NCBI RefSeq assembly: GCF_900240405.1
Contig: NZ_OEQK01000007.1
Span: forward strand, 186,001 to 250,000
Direction of reading: 5' to 3'
From: Salirhabdus sp. Marseille-P4669
GTDB taxonomy: Bacteria; Bacillota; Bacilli; Bacillales; Alkalibacillaceae
Length of the DNA: 64,000 nt
Part shown: positions 25,969-35,946 of the stretch, piece by piece
Numbering within the stretch: position 1 is the stretch's first letter
Layout of the letters: every line of letters starts with the position of its first letter
The notes under the pieces: model-generated
What the model saw: only the letters and a program-made list of their open reading frames with translations
Told to the model about the DNA's origin: nothing
Database searches by the model: none
Translations under genes and position numbers: made by a program

Positions 25969-28900
25969 ATGAAAAAGCTTGCAAAAAGAAAGTTTATGAA
26001 TTGGTTACTGATTGTGGCTTTAGTTTTTCCGAACTTTTCCGGTCTTATGAGTTCCGTTAGTGCGGAAGGCGTACAAGCCGAAGATTTATTTATCTCTGAG
26101 TATATAGAAGGTGGAAGCTTTAACAAGGCGATTGAGATTTTTAATGGAACTGGACAAGAGGTCGATCTATCACAATATAGCCTAGCATTATATTCCAATG
26201 GAGCTAGTGAAGCTTCTAATACCGTAACATTATCAGGGATGCTCGCACATGGGGATGTTTTTGTAGCTGCTCATAACCAGGCGGCTAGTGAAATATTACA
26301 AGTAGCCGATCTTCAAGATAGTAATGTCATTAACTTTAATGGAAATGACGCCATTGCTCTTAAAAAAGGAGACACCATCCTTGATGTGGTTGGAACAATT
26401 GGGGTTGATACTGTCTTTGCTGTGGACGAAACATTAGTAAAATACTCATACATCACAGCCGGTACTTCTACATACACAGAAACAGAATGGCAAGCTTTTC
26501 CTAAAGATACATTAGATTATATCGGGACACACACGATGGATGGGGTTGCTCCTGTAGATCCTGGTGAACCAAAGGAACCAATCGATCCTAGTGAAGTCCT
26601 TACAATAGAAGAAGCAAGAAATGCACCACTAAATACAACCGTAACAATTGAAGGCATTGTTACAGCTGATAATGCCGCAATTGGTGGAGGGCGCTTATCT
26701 ACGTACATCCAAGATGAAACAGCAGGAATTAATCTTTTCGACTTTGATGCTACAGGTTATCAGGAGCTGCAAAAAGGGGACAAAGTAAAGGTTACAGGTA
26801 AGCTTGATGAATACAATGGTCTTAAAGAAATTGTGCCTAGTAGCCCGGACAATGTAGAAGTATTAAGTTCAGGGAATACCCTTCCCGCCCCACAAGAAAT
26901 TACATTAGCGGACATGCAGGATGAAGCCATTGCAGAGCCTTTAGAAGGTTCGATAGTAAAAGTAAACGGATATGTATCTTCCGTCCCATCAAGTCCTGCT
27001 GGTGGAGGTTATAACGTTTCTTTAATGGATGCGGACTTCAACAGTACTACCCTACGTGTGATGGAAGATGCACTTGATATTTCGAATGTTAAAGAGGGAA
27101 AATGGTATGACATTACTGCTGTATTAAGTCAGTATAATACCTATCAATTGATCCCAACGGAAGCAAGTGACATCGTTTTAGCAGACGAACAACCGGAGGC
27201 TCCATCTGCAGCAGGGCAATATCCGGCAGTTGTAGAGTCGGTGACGGATGGGGACACGATTCGATTAGCGGCCCCTGTATTAGGTTCGGAGCGCGTACGC
27301 TTTGTAAATATGGATACACCAGAAACCTATCATTCTGTTCAAAATGAATTAGATCAAAATCAATTAGACCATGGAATTGCTGCGAAGGAGTACATTCAAA
27401 CCCTTCTTCAGCCAGGTGACGAAATAACGTTGAAGATTGGTGATGAGCCGACAGATGATTACGGTAGGCTATTAGCACAAGTAGTTACGAATGATGGCGT
27501 AAACGTTAACCTGAAAATGGTTCAAGAAGGTTATGCATCGACCTACTTTATTTGGCCGGTTGGCGATGAAACAGATTATGAGACATTCCAGACAGCAGTG
27601 AAGGAAGCAAAGGATGCGGGCCTCGGAATTTGGAATCCGGAAGATCCATTACTCGAATTACCCTTTGCCTTCCGTGCTAGATATGAGGGAAAAGGATTAC
27701 TACGTTATGTAGGTAATTCAGATACAAAGGAATATGTATATCCAGAAGACTATGAGGAAGTACCAGTTGAAAAAAGAATTTTCTTTGTAAGCGCTGAAGA
27801 AGCAGAGGAAAATGGCTATACACCTGCGGAAAGTGTTGAGGACAATGAAAATATTAAGGTTCAAATTTTAAGTGTGAATGACCTGCACGGTAAAATTGAT
27901 GTGACGGAAGAAATTAACGGCGTGGATTATGGACGAATTGATTATTTAGCTGCTTACTTAGAGGAGCGCGAAGCAACGAATCCAGATAATACAGTGCTCG
28001 TTCATGCTGGTGATATGGTTGGGGGAAGTCCACCAGTATCTGCTTTATTACAGGATGAGCCAACTGTTCACTTGATGGAAGAAATGGGATTTGATGTCGG
28101 TACAGTCGGAAACCATGAATTTGATGAAGGCGTTGCGGAAATGCTTCGTTTGATCAATGGTGGAGATCATGAAAATGGTACAGACAACTATGATGGAATC
28201 GATTTTCCAATGGTTGCAGCCAATGTCGTATATAAGGATTCTGGAGATTTAGTTCTTGATCCATATACGGTCCAAGAAGTGGCAGGACAGAAAATTGGTT
28301 TTATTGGTGTTGCGACTGTTGATACACCAAATATGATTATTTCAAAAGGAAATGAGAACATAGAATTTACGGATGAAGCAACAGCGATTAACCAATATGC
28401 GGAAGAGCTTAAGAATCAAGGTGTTCAAGCAATTATTGTTTTAGCACACGTACCTGGTGATCAATCAGGCTCTACAGTGACTGGTGACATTGCAAATATA
28501 GCAAATGAAGTAGATGATGAGGTTGACGTTATTTTCGCAGCACATAATCATGTAAAACTAGATGGTGTAGTAGACGGTAAACTGATTGTTCAAGCAGGGG
28601 AATATGGAAAAGCATTTGCGGATGTAGATTTAGAGATTGATCCAGCAACTGGAGATATTGTGAAAAAAACTGCTGAAGTCGTGGATGTTATTCAAGAAGG
28701 AATGACACCAGACCCAGAAGCGACCGCAATCTTAAATGACTATTTGGAACAAGTTGGTCCGAAATTAAATGAAGTCATTGGAGTTGCGGAAGTGGCACTT
28801 CCAGGAGGTTACGCTGCATTTGGTGAAATTGGCGATAATCCACTTGGAAATCTAATTGCAGATGGAATGATTGCAGCGATGGATAGTGATTTTGCGTTAA

Positions 28901-30177
28901 TGAATGGTGGAGGAATCCGCGCTGATCTTAATGCAGGAGAAATTACGTGGAGCGAGTTATTTAATGTACAGCCTTTTGGCAATACACTTGTGAAAGTGGA
29001 AATTACAGGAGCGGAATTAAGAGACGTGCTTAATACGCAATTTAGTGGTTATGGTCCAGATGTATTAATTGGTGGATTCAGCTATACATGGGACAGCTCT
29101 TTAGGGGATTACGGTCAGGTAGTGGATTTATTTTTACCAGATGGTTCGAAGCTGGATGAAGCTGCAACCTATACGGTAACGGTTAATAATTACATGTATC
29201 CACATAGCAGCGATAAGTATCGTTTGTTCGAGCTTGGTGAAAATCCAGTTCAAGGACCAGATGATCTACAAGCAACCGTTGACTTTGTGAAATCCTTTGA
29301 TGGACCAATTGATTATACGCATACGTTAGGAAGAATCTCTGAAGTAGACAGTTCCGAAGAGCCAGAAACACCGGAGGAAGAAGAAACCGTAATCACACCA
29401 ATTGTGGAAGGTGGTACAGTGGCGCTTACAGATGACCAACTGGAGAATGTAGGTGAAAATAGTACGGTTGTGATTGACGTTCCAACAGAAGAGTTCTCTA
29501 CTTTGAAACTAACAAAAGAGCAAGTAGCATTGTTGAAAGAGAAAAATGTGAAGCTTGAAATAGCGAATAAAAATACAACATTAGTCATTCCTGCAAGCAT
29601 TTTAGGCAATGGCGATGCGGAAATTGGTGTGAGTGAAGCAGCTGAGGTAGAGAACAGCGATGCTGCAGTAAGTCCAGTTTATGAGTTTACGATTCTTGTA
29701 GACGGTAAAGAGCTTCATGCATTCGAAGATTCCGTGACACTGCAACTTAAAGTAGACCCATCGAATGTTTCCAATCCGGAAAGTGTGAAGCTCTACTACT
29801 TTAATGAACAAACTAGTGAATGGGAATTAATCGGTGGAACGTATGTGGATGGAATTTTAACAGCAACGACAGAGCATTTTAGTAAATTTGCAGCCTTTGA
29901 AATCAATCCAAACCAAGTAGATGGAACGAATGGAGATACAGATGGAGAAGATAGCGCAACAGACGAAGGCACTAATAATGGAGATGAAGAAGGAACATAT
30001 AACGAAGAAGCTAATGCCAATAATGGAAATGATGGAACAGACAACGGAAATACAAGTGGAGAAAACAAACTACCAAATACAGCAACAAATTCCTATAATC
30101 TACTATTGATGAGTGGAATATTGCTAGCTTCTGGATTCGTATTGTTTGTACTACAAAGAAGACGAGCGAAAGCATAA
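25969..30177 (+). CDS. yhcR: Cell-wall-anchored multidomain nuclease/5'-nucleotidase (YhcR-like)
   Basis: This is a 1402-residue secreted surface enzyme related to B. subtilis YhcR, a Ca-dependent sugar-nonspecific nuclease. Domains in order: signal peptide (about 1-33, ends SVSAEG), lamin-tail-like domain (37-170), two OB-fold modules (208-405), thermonuclease domain (415-560; DGDTIRL, RFVNMDTPET), calcineurin-like phosphoesterase (635-880; NDLHG, HAGDMVGGSP, GNHEFDEG), 5'-nucleotidase C-terminal domain (920-1090; GEIGDNPLGN, NGGGIRADL), an Asp/Asn/Gly-rich wall spacer, then sorting signal LPNTA (1368), hydrophobic stretch and RRRAKA tail. It likely degrades extracellular DNA/RNA to nucleosides and phosphate. 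No sortase gene is in the window. AAGGAGGAG precedes the start. Confidence 0.93.
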   Translation: MKKLAKRKFMNWLLIVALVFPNFSGLMSSVSAEGVQAEDLFISEYIEGGSFNKAIEIFNGTGQEVDLSQYSLALYSNGASEASNTVTLSGMLAHGDVFVAAHNQAASEILQVADLQDSNVINFNGNDAIALKKGDTILDVVGTIGVDTVFAVDETLVKYSYITAGTSTYTETEWQAFPKDTLDYIGTHTMDGVAPVDPGEPKEPIDPSEVLTIEEARNAPLNTTVTIEGIVTADNAAIGGGRLSTYIQDETAGINLFDFDATGYQELQKGDKVKVTGKLDEYNGLKEIVPSSPDNVEVLSSGNTLPAPQEITLADMQDEAIAEPLEGSIVKVNGYVSSVPSSPAGGGYNVSLMDADFNSTTLRVMEDALDISNVKEGKWYDITAVLSQYNTYQLIPTEASDIVLADEQPEAPSAAGQYPAVVESVTDGDTIRLAAPVLGSERVRFVNMDTPETYHSVQNELDQNQLDHGIAAKEYIQTLLQPGDEITLKIGDEPTDDYGRLLAQVVTNDGVNVNLKMVQEGYASTYFIWPVGDETDYETFQTAVKEAKDAGLGIWNPEDPLLELPFAFRARYEGKGLLRYVGNSDTKEYVYPEDYEEVPVEKRIFFVSAEEAEENGYTPAESVEDNENIKVQILSVNDLHGKIDVTEEINGVDYGRIDYLAAYLEEREATNPDNTVLVHAGDMVGGSPPVSALLQDEPTVHLMEEMGFDVGTVGNHEFDEGVAEMLRLINGGDHENGTDNYDGIDFPMVAANVVYKDSGDLVLDPYTVQEVAGQKIGFIGVATVDTPNMIISKGNENIEFTDEATAINQYAEELKNQGVQAIIVLAHVPGDQSGSTVTGDIANIANEVDDEVDVIFAAHNHVKLDGVVDGKLIVQAGEYGKAFADVDLEIDPATGDIVKKTAEVVDVIQEGMTPDPEATAILNDYLEQVGPKLNEVIGVAEVALPGGYAAFGEIGDNPLGNLIADGMIAAMDSDFALMNGGGIRADLNAGEITWSELFNVQPFGNTLVKVEITGAELRDVLNTQFSGYGPDVLIGGFSYTWDSSLGDYGQVVDLFLPDGSKLDEAATYTVTVNNYMYPHSSDKYRLFELGENPVQGPDDLQATVDFVKSFDGPIDYTHTLGRISEVDSSEEPETPEEEETVITPIVEGGTVALTDDQLENVGENSTVVIDVPTEEFSTLKLTKEQVALLKEKNVKLEIANKNTTLVIPASILGNGDAEIGVSEAAEVENSDAAVSPVYEFTILVDGKELHAFEDSVTLQLKVDPSNVSNPESVKLYYFNEQTSEWELIGGTYVDGILTATTEHFSKFAAFEINPNQVDGTNGDTDGEDSATDEGTNNGDEEGTYNEEANANNGNDGTDNGNTSGENKLPNTATNSYNLLLMSGILLASGFVLFVLQRRRAKA

Positions 30178-30180
30178 AAT

Positions 30181-30223
30181 AAACCGACGTCTATGTGGAG
30201 TGCTGCATAGGCGTCGGTTTTTT
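30181..30223 (+). terminator. Terminator after yhcR-like gene
   Basis: AAACCGACG and CGTCGGTTT close a stem with inner ATG/CAT pairing, followed by TTTTTT. Confidence 0.9.
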
Positions 30224-30310
30224 GTTGTTTCTTTTTTCGTTAGTGACCTATAGCTCAATAAAAGACAAGTTTCATCAACAATCATATTTATTCTATAACC
30301 TTACATTTAT

Positions 30311-30982
30311 TTAAATAAATTTTGTTAAATATTCACCAAATATTTTGTTCATAACTTTGGGTGTGTTTTCTAAATAAACATTAATTTGTTCAATGTTCGA
30401 TTCGAATCTATCAGAGTATCTTTCATTAGTTGGAAAATCAGATATTCCTTTAATAATAATGCATTCAACATTATTCTTCATACAGATATAAGCAATTGCA
30501 CCCGCTTCTGTATCGGCTATTGTTATTTCATTATCTTTAAGTTCTAAATAGTCCTTCCACATAACTACTGCTTTATCAGCGGTGCCAATTGTTCCAGTAT
30601 AAAAATCATTTTCATATTTTGATAGGTCAATATCGACTATGAAGGATTGTTTAATAAGAGGCTCAATTTCTTTCACTGTGCAATCATATTGGACGGCTTT
30701 ATTAGGTACAAAAATATCCAAATTACTGAACCTCTCATCTATTCCTGCACATGTTCCAGCAACGATTACTTTAGTTAAATTAAATTTAGAAATCATATAC
30801 TGATTACCACCAACACCATTTACTTTTCTTACACCTGTAAGATAAAAAACAAGTTCCGTATCATTAATTGTTCTTATGAAATACTCCCCATATGGATAAT
30901 CGAGACGTTCGTTATTATTTATGCTAAAGTATTCCAATGTCGCTTCATATTCCCACTTCGTTGCTATACTTATTCCTATCAT
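30311..30982 (-). CDS. Nucleoside phosphorylase / MTA-SAH nucleosidase-like protein
   Basis: This 223-residue protein is of the PNP_UDP_1 fold. It starts MIGISIATKWEYEAT and carries the nucleosidase motifs VIVAGTCAGIDERF (phosphate/ribose loop region) and ITIADTEAGAIAYICMKNNV with the base-binding Asp-Thr-Glu. VECIIIKGISDFPTN supplies the conserved ISD. It probably cleaves a nucleoside or adenosyl thioether; the substrate is not determined. It is more AT-rich than the neighbours, suggesting acquisition. ATG 30982 is preferred (AAGGTGA 7 bases upstream) over TTG 30985. A long palindrome lies just upstream. Confidence 0.78.
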   Translation of the reverse strand: MIGISIATKWEYEATLEYFSINNNERLDYPYGEYFIRTINDTELVFYLTGVRKVNGVGGNQYMISKFNLTKVIVAGTCAGIDERFSNLDIFVPNKAVQYDCTVKEIEPLIKQSFIVDIDLSKYENDFYTGTIGTADKAVVMWKDYLELKDNEITIADTEAGAIAYICMKNNVECIIIKGISDFPTNERYSDRFESNIEQINVYLENTPKVMNKIFGEYLTKFI

Positions 30983-31029
30983 CAACTTATCACCTTAAAA
31001 ATAAAATTTTTCACATTGAATGTCCATCC

Positions 31030-31061
31030 TTATTTACTTAACGGATCCGTTTAGTAAATAA
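31030..31061. promoter_or_regulatory. 32-bp near-perfect palindrome (operator-like)
   Basis: TTATTTACT then taACGGATCCGTTta then AGTAAATAA: both halves match except one pair. It lies 48-79 bases upstream of the nucleosidase start, where an operator would sit. AACGGATCCGTT cores are typical of TetR-family operators. No TetR-type regulator gene is adjacent. Confidence 0.6.
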
Positions 31062-31113
31062 ACCTTTTACTTATTTTACCATAAAAACACCGATTATCCT
31101 GCAAATTCACTAT

Positions 31114-31170
31114 AAAAAAGCAGCTCCATTAAGGAGTACAAATTACACTTCTGTACTCCAAAACGGAACT
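31114..31170 (-). terminator. Terminator of gltB
   Basis: On the minus strand GGAGTACA pairs with TGTACTCC, flanked by outer AGTTCC/GGAGCT, followed by TTTTTT. It lies about 120 bases beyond the gltB stop. The gap 30983-31288 otherwise holds only the palindrome. Confidence 0.8.
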
Positions 31171-31288
31171 ACTTAGTATCTTGTCGACGTCATCAAAAAT
31201 ATTGTTTCCACATTATTTATTGGCTTTTATCAACAAAGTGTATTACAACCGCATTGATTAGCGCCTACTTTATGAATAGTAATTACAA

Positions 31289-34200
31289 TTATTCCGTAGA
31301 CACCGCTGGATCTGCTTGAATCTTTTCCGGTACTACTTGGATGAAATGGTCTTTTGGATTTGCGAGAAGCGCTTTAAGTGCTGCAACCTCCTCGTACTGT
31401 CCGGTTTCTTGAACAACTTCTATATACGTTGAAAGCATTTCCTTCACATCCTTAATGCCTTGCTCTGAAAGGGAGTCTAATTTTACTTTTGCCCCCTTTG
31501 CCATTCGTTGCTCTAGCACCTCTTTTGTTAATCCCATTTCCGGCTGGTGTCGTAAATAAACGACGCCGCCCGTCATCCCTGCACAAGCCCATGGACCTGG
31601 GTCACCTAGTACAAGGCCACGACCATTTGTCATATATTCAAAGGCAAAGCCTTTAATGCTGCTTGTAGAGCCAATGTTGCCCCCCTTTGTTTTGGAAATT
31701 GGCTTTGTTAGCATTTGACCAATGATAATGTCCGCTCCAGAGAGGCGGATGCCAGCTCGTGAATCTGCATAGCCTTGAACGATTAATGTACCTGCCTGTG
31801 CACCATACCCGAATCCTTTTCCGACAGATCCGTTTATATAATTTCCGTTTGCGCCCTTTGATTTCGTAATGGCTACTAAACCACCATAGGCAGCTTTTGC
31901 AACGCCATCCTGAGCGCCACCTGAAACACGGGATAGAATACCGTCTGAAATGTAGGCTGCAAAACCATTCCCTACAATCGACCCGTTTTTATAGGTTAGC
32001 GTTGTTGTTTCCAATTGGCGATAGGAGCCATCTAAACGATCGCGAACTCTTGCACATGATACGCGACTTCCGAGGTTTCGTTGTTCACTTGTAATGCTAG
32101 AGAACTCACGAGATTCCAGTAAGATTTGTTCATTGTTATCCAAATATTCCGCTCCAACAGCCATTGCAAGGCGTTGTTCGATTTTCTCTTCGGTCTTACG
32201 GTATGCTTCCATTTCTTCAACTTCCAACTTTTCAAGCAATGGAGATAAATCCATCCAGTCGGTACCTTTAACTTGCTCCAATAAATCCGAACGTCCTACT
32301 AAATCTTGGACCCGAGAAACACCGAGACTTGCAGCTAATCGCTTTAGCTCTTCGCCAAACGCTGTAAACATGTTCATAAGTCCTTCTACAGATGGATCGT
32401 ATTTTCTCGGAACAAAGCGGCGTAACCCGTGCTCCTTTGCTTGTGCTTCTGTTTCAATTTGTGTGGCAATACCTACGTGACACGTATCCAAGTGGCAGCC
32501 ACGACATGCCGTACAGCCAACAGCAATCATAGATAACGTACCAAAGCCTACACGATTTGCCCCGAGTAGCATTACTTTTATTGCATCCAAAGAGCTTCTC
32601 ATCCCGCCATCACACCATATTTCTACACGGTGGCGTAGTCCAGCTTCAATTAAAGCATTGTGCGCCGCTTTAACACCAATCTCAGCAGGCAAACCTACAT
32701 GCTGGAGTGCGTGTACACGTGCTGCCCCGGTCCCACCGTCGAATCCACTTAATGTAATAAAGTCAGCGCCTGCTTTGGCAATACCAACTGCAATGGTACC
32801 GATATTTGGAACAATCGGAACTTTAACTGCGACCTTGGCTTTGTCATTCGCTGTTTTTAACTCCGAAATCATTTGGGCCAAATCTTCAATCGAGTAAATG
32901 TCATGGTTGTTGGATGGGGAAATCAGGTCGGAACCAATTGTCGCATTACGTGCTTCCGCAATTTTCTCGGTCACCTTAGAGCCTGGTAAATGGCCGCCTT
33001 CTCCAGGCTTTGCCCCTTGACCAATTTTAATTTCTAATAGATTCGAAGAGTTTAATAGCTCTGCATTGACACCAAAACGTCCGGATGCCACTTGTTGCCC
33101 ACGGGTATTCGGATATTTTCCGAGCATATCCTTGATCTCGCCACCTTCCCCGTTGAAGGAAATCATATTGAGGCGATCAGCGGCTTCGGCATAGGAACGA
33201 AATGCCGTTTCATTTTGAGAACCGAACGACATGGAGGAAATCATGAACGGGAAGTCGTGCGTCCCGACACGAATATCCACTTCACTTGGGTCGAGTTTGT
33301 TTGCAATTTCTTTTAATTGGGTTAAATGACGAATGGATATTGGGTTTCCTTCTTCTATTTCTTCCAGCTTTTCTCTTAATGGATCATACGGATTGCCTCT
33401 AGCTATGTCGCCAATAGACTTCCAAATCCGCGGGAGCACATGGTAGCTTCTCGTCGGCTTTGCTTTTTCATTTTCGTAATCTTCTCTTCGCTTGATCGCA
33501 TCTTCTTTTAATGCATCCCAGTTATACGACAGGGTAGGGGCGCCGAAGAAGTTTACAATATTTAAGATATCAGCAAAATCCTCATGTAAGCCAATTGCTG
33601 AGAATAGGCGCGCATAGCCACGTAGTTCATGAATGCCGATGGTGGAAATGACCTTTTCTAATCCTTTATTTAAAGCTTGATACAAGTTATAGATAGGCTC
33701 ACTATTTTCATCAGCAACCGTCGCAAACATGACGTAAGGATTGATCGCGTCTGCGCCTAAACCAAATGCGGTGATGAAGTCGTGTAAGGAGCGAATTGCA
33801 CCAGAGCGTAAAATTAACGACACATCCCGGCGTACCTGCTGCTTAACTAAATATTGGTCGATTTTAGAGATGACAAGATGTGGGTCTAGCCATAAATGAT
33901 TTTCCTGATGGGATAATCCATCATTTAAAATAAGGAGCTCTTTACCAGCACGAACCGCTTTCTCTGCTTCCAGTGCTAGGCGCTGTAAAGCTTCTTTTAT
34001 CCCTTCGTTGTCGTGACAGGTGATGGAAATTTCTTTTACCTTCTCCTCTTTCGCAAATATTTCATATACCTGCTCATAGGAGGGTTGATTCTCTAGCTCT
34101 GTAATGTTTTTAGCATGCGTCCCTTCTACTAAAATAGGGGATAAAAGCTCCGTTGTAATCGCGGCTTGTTCTTTCGTGAAAAGCGATGGCCGTTTCCCAA

Positions 34201-35758
34201 GCACGGTACGAGTGGAAAAATGCTCGGTTTCCCGGTCTCGATCAATTGCAGGGTTGGTTACTACTGCAACACTTTCCTTCAAATAATCGGCGATGTTTTT
34301 GCGATTTTCCTGCATGGCCGCAAGGGGGACGTCGTGTCCAAGGGAACGAATAGGCTCGGCACCTTTGTCCGCCATTTGTTCTAAAAGCTGGATTTGCTCC
34401 CGGTCCCAGCCATAAGCAGAATACCAGCCATTGTGTACGCTTTGAATCGTTGGATTTGCCTTCGCCTGCACCGATACATTCGGCTTCAAACGATTGCGAA
34501 AGTCTGCAAATTCTAGGCGATCCTTTACCCGTTCGTAAACAACCTCCTGATACTCAGAATGCTGATAAACTCGTAATTTACCGGCATCGTCATAGGTTAA
34601 ACCGACCTTTTCCCCAGGAGAAAGTGGTTTCGGGTCTTCTACGTACTTTGAATTTGGTAGAATACCAGGCTCACTACTGAAAAGATAAGCATCTACTGTT
34701 TCAAGCTGCCATAATGGTCGAAGTCCTAGGGAATCTAAGCTAAACGCTGCTTCGTTTCCATAACGAGATATAATTCCTGCCGGTCCTTGCGCAAAATGGC
34801 CCCATGCTTCTCGGAAATAGGTGTACATATCCTGTACATGCTCCGGATATTTATGCATTTCATTCACAATCGGTGGAAACAAAATATCTAACGCTTCAAA
34901 TAAGCCAAAGTGATGGCGTTTTATAAAGGTTTCCAATGTCCGGTTTAAGTCTTGTGAGTCACTTCCGCCATTGGTTAGGGGAACATCGACCATTCTCGCT
35001 TCATCTCGTAGCTTTTCAATTGTGTTAATTTCTCCATTGTGTCCAATGATGCTGAATGGTTGGACTCGAAAAAAGTTCGTCTTTGTATTGGTTGAATATC
35101 GGTTATGTCCTAATGTCATGCTTGAAGCTATGGATGGGCTTGCTAAATCTTTATAGTACTTAGGAAGCTGATCGGCTGCTCCCATTAGCTTATACACCAC
35201 ATGAAATGAGGATAAGGACGAAACATGTACATCGTCATTTTTCTCAAATTCAATGGTTAAATCGAACAAAACTTGCTCTAAATCGTTCATTTTGTTTATG
35301 GGTAGTAATGCGAATTGCCAAAATATCGGTTCTTCCTTCGTAGCGATGGGTCCTAAAGCGTTAGAATTGGTTTCAGATGTTGAATCATAAAGGATATGGA
35401 AATGTTCTTGCAAGGTTGTTTTCATTGTAGAGCGAATAGAAGCTTGATCATTGGTTGGATTGATGAATAGATGTCCTACGGTAAATTGTTCATCATAAGC
35501 AAGGCTTGGGTTTTGGTTTTCTTGTTGTAGCTTTTCCTCCCAAAGCTTACGCGGAATATCGATATGAATTCCGACCCCGTCCCCTTCGTAGTTAATAAAG
35601 CCTGCTCTATGGTTCATCGTTGTTAAAGCTTGAATGACTGTATCGATATTTTCCTTCGTAGGAATATCTTCTTTTTGAATGCATGAGACGATTCCACAGG
35701 CATCATGCTCGTGCTCGTGAAAGTTTTTAAAGGAACTAAATGGATGATTTCTGCTCAT
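31289..35758 (-). CDS. gltB: Glutamate synthase large subunit
   Basis: This 1489-residue enzyme converts glutamine plus 2-oxoglutarate into two glutamates. It is made with an N-terminal extension of about 20 residues ending HEHDA before the catalytic Cys (CGIVSC), the class II glutaminase nucleophile. The GATase domain runs to about 430, a central domain follows, then the FMN-binding synthase domain (about 800-1200) with MSFGSQNETAFRSYA and KIGQGAKPGEGGHLPG. The [3Fe-4S] segment is CTACRGCHLDTCHVG. The C-terminal glycine-rich beta-helix domain completes it. No small subunit (gltD) is nearby, so the electron donor is either ferredoxin or a subunit encoded elsewhere. AGGAGGTGA lies 22 bases from the ATG with a GGCC/GGCC mini-hairpin between. 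Confidence 0.95.
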   Translation of the reverse strand: MSRNHPFSSFKNFHEHEHDACGIVSCIQKEDIPTKENIDTVIQALTTMNHRAGFINYEGDGVGIHIDIPRKLWEEKLQQENQNPSLAYDEQFTVGHLFINPTNDQASIRSTMKTTLQEHFHILYDSTSETNSNALGPIATKEEPIFWQFALLPINKMNDLEQVLFDLTIEFEKNDDVHVSSLSSFHVVYKLMGAADQLPKYYKDLASPSIASSMTLGHNRYSTNTKTNFFRVQPFSIIGHNGEINTIEKLRDEARMVDVPLTNGGSDSQDLNRTLETFIKRHHFGLFEALDILFPPIVNEMHKYPEHVQDMYTYFREAWGHFAQGPAGIISRYGNEAAFSLDSLGLRPLWQLETVDAYLFSSEPGILPNSKYVEDPKPLSPGEKVGLTYDDAGKLRVYQHSEYQEVVYERVKDRLEFADFRNRLKPNVSVQAKANPTIQSVHNGWYSAYGWDREQIQLLEQMADKGAEPIRSLGHDVPLAAMQENRKNIADYLKESVAVVTNPAIDRDRETEHFSTRTVLGKRPSLFTKEQAAITTELLSPILVEGTHAKNITELENQPSYEQVYEIFAKEEKVKEISITCHDNEGIKEALQRLALEAEKAVRAGKELLILNDGLSHQENHLWLDPHLVISKIDQYLVKQQVRRDVSLILRSGAIRSLHDFITAFGLGADAINPYVMFATVADENSEPIYNLYQALNKGLEKVISTIGIHELRGYARLFSAIGLHEDFADILNIVNFFGAPTLSYNWDALKEDAIKRREDYENEKAKPTRSYHVLPRIWKSIGDIARGNPYDPLREKLEEIEEGNPISIRHLTQLKEIANKLDPSEVDIRVGTHDFPFMISSMSFGSQNETAFRSYAEAADRLNMISFNGEGGEIKDMLGKYPNTRGQQVASGRFGVNAELLNSSNLLEIKIGQGAKPGEGGHLPGSKVTEKIAEARNATIGSDLISPSNNHDIYSIEDLAQMISELKTANDKAKVAVKVPIVPNIGTIAVGIAKAGADFITLSGFDGGTGAARVHALQHVGLPAEIGVKAAHNALIEAGLRHRVEIWCDGGMRSSLDAIKVMLLGANRVGFGTLSMIAVGCTACRGCHLDTCHVGIATQIETEAQAKEHGLRRFVPRKYDPSVEGLMNMFTAFGEELKRLAASLGVSRVQDLVGRSDLLEQVKGTDWMDLSPLLEKLEVEEMEAYRKTEEKIEQRLAMAVGAEYLDNNEQILLESREFSSITSEQRNLGSRVSCARVRDRLDGSYRQLETTTLTYKNGSIVGNGFAAYISDGILSRVSGGAQDGVAKAAYGGLVAITKSKGANGNYINGSVGKGFGYGAQAGTLIVQGYADSRAGIRLSGADIIIGQMLTKPISKTKGGNIGSTSSIKGFAFEYMTNGRGLVLGDPGPWACAGMTGGVVYLRHQPEMGLTKEVLEQRMAKGAKVKLDSLSEQGIKDVKEMLSTYIEVVQETGQYEEVAALKALLANPKDHFIQVVPEKIQADPAVSTE

Positions 35759-35844
35759 TTTGCTGGCCGAAAACTGGCCTTCACCTCCTGTAAATTAAAT
35801 ATCTATTCCAATGTTTAAGCAAACATGTTAGGGACAAAGAAAGA

Positions 35845-35872
35845 CTTTCGCGGGTGCGCAAAAGTCTTATTG
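35845..35872. other. Hairpin in gltB upstream region
   Basis: AAGACTTT(TT)GCG and CGC(G)AAAGTCTT form a stable stem-loop 90-115 bases upstream of the gltB start, inside its predicted leader. It has no clean T-run on either strand. Confidence 0.5.
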
Positions 35873-35910
35873 CCATTTTTAATCAATTTGTTTACAAGGA
35901 AAAAGTCCGG

Positions 35911-35946
35911 AAAAACTAGCTTCCACCTAAGTTTGGTGAGAGCTAG
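35911..35946 (-). terminator. Terminator-like hairpin in the gltB leader
   Basis: On the minus strand CTAGCT...CACC pairs with GGTG...AGCTAG around AAACTTA, followed by TTTTT. It lies 150 bases upstream of gltB and no gene precedes it on that strand. It would therefore either end a small transcript or act as an attenuator of gltB. The 587-base gap (35759-36345) otherwise contains no convincing gene. Confidence 0.55.

Noticed and set aside
32094..32480. 128-codon ORF antisense to gltB
   Set aside because: Shadow of the long gltB frame; no SD and low-complexity composition.
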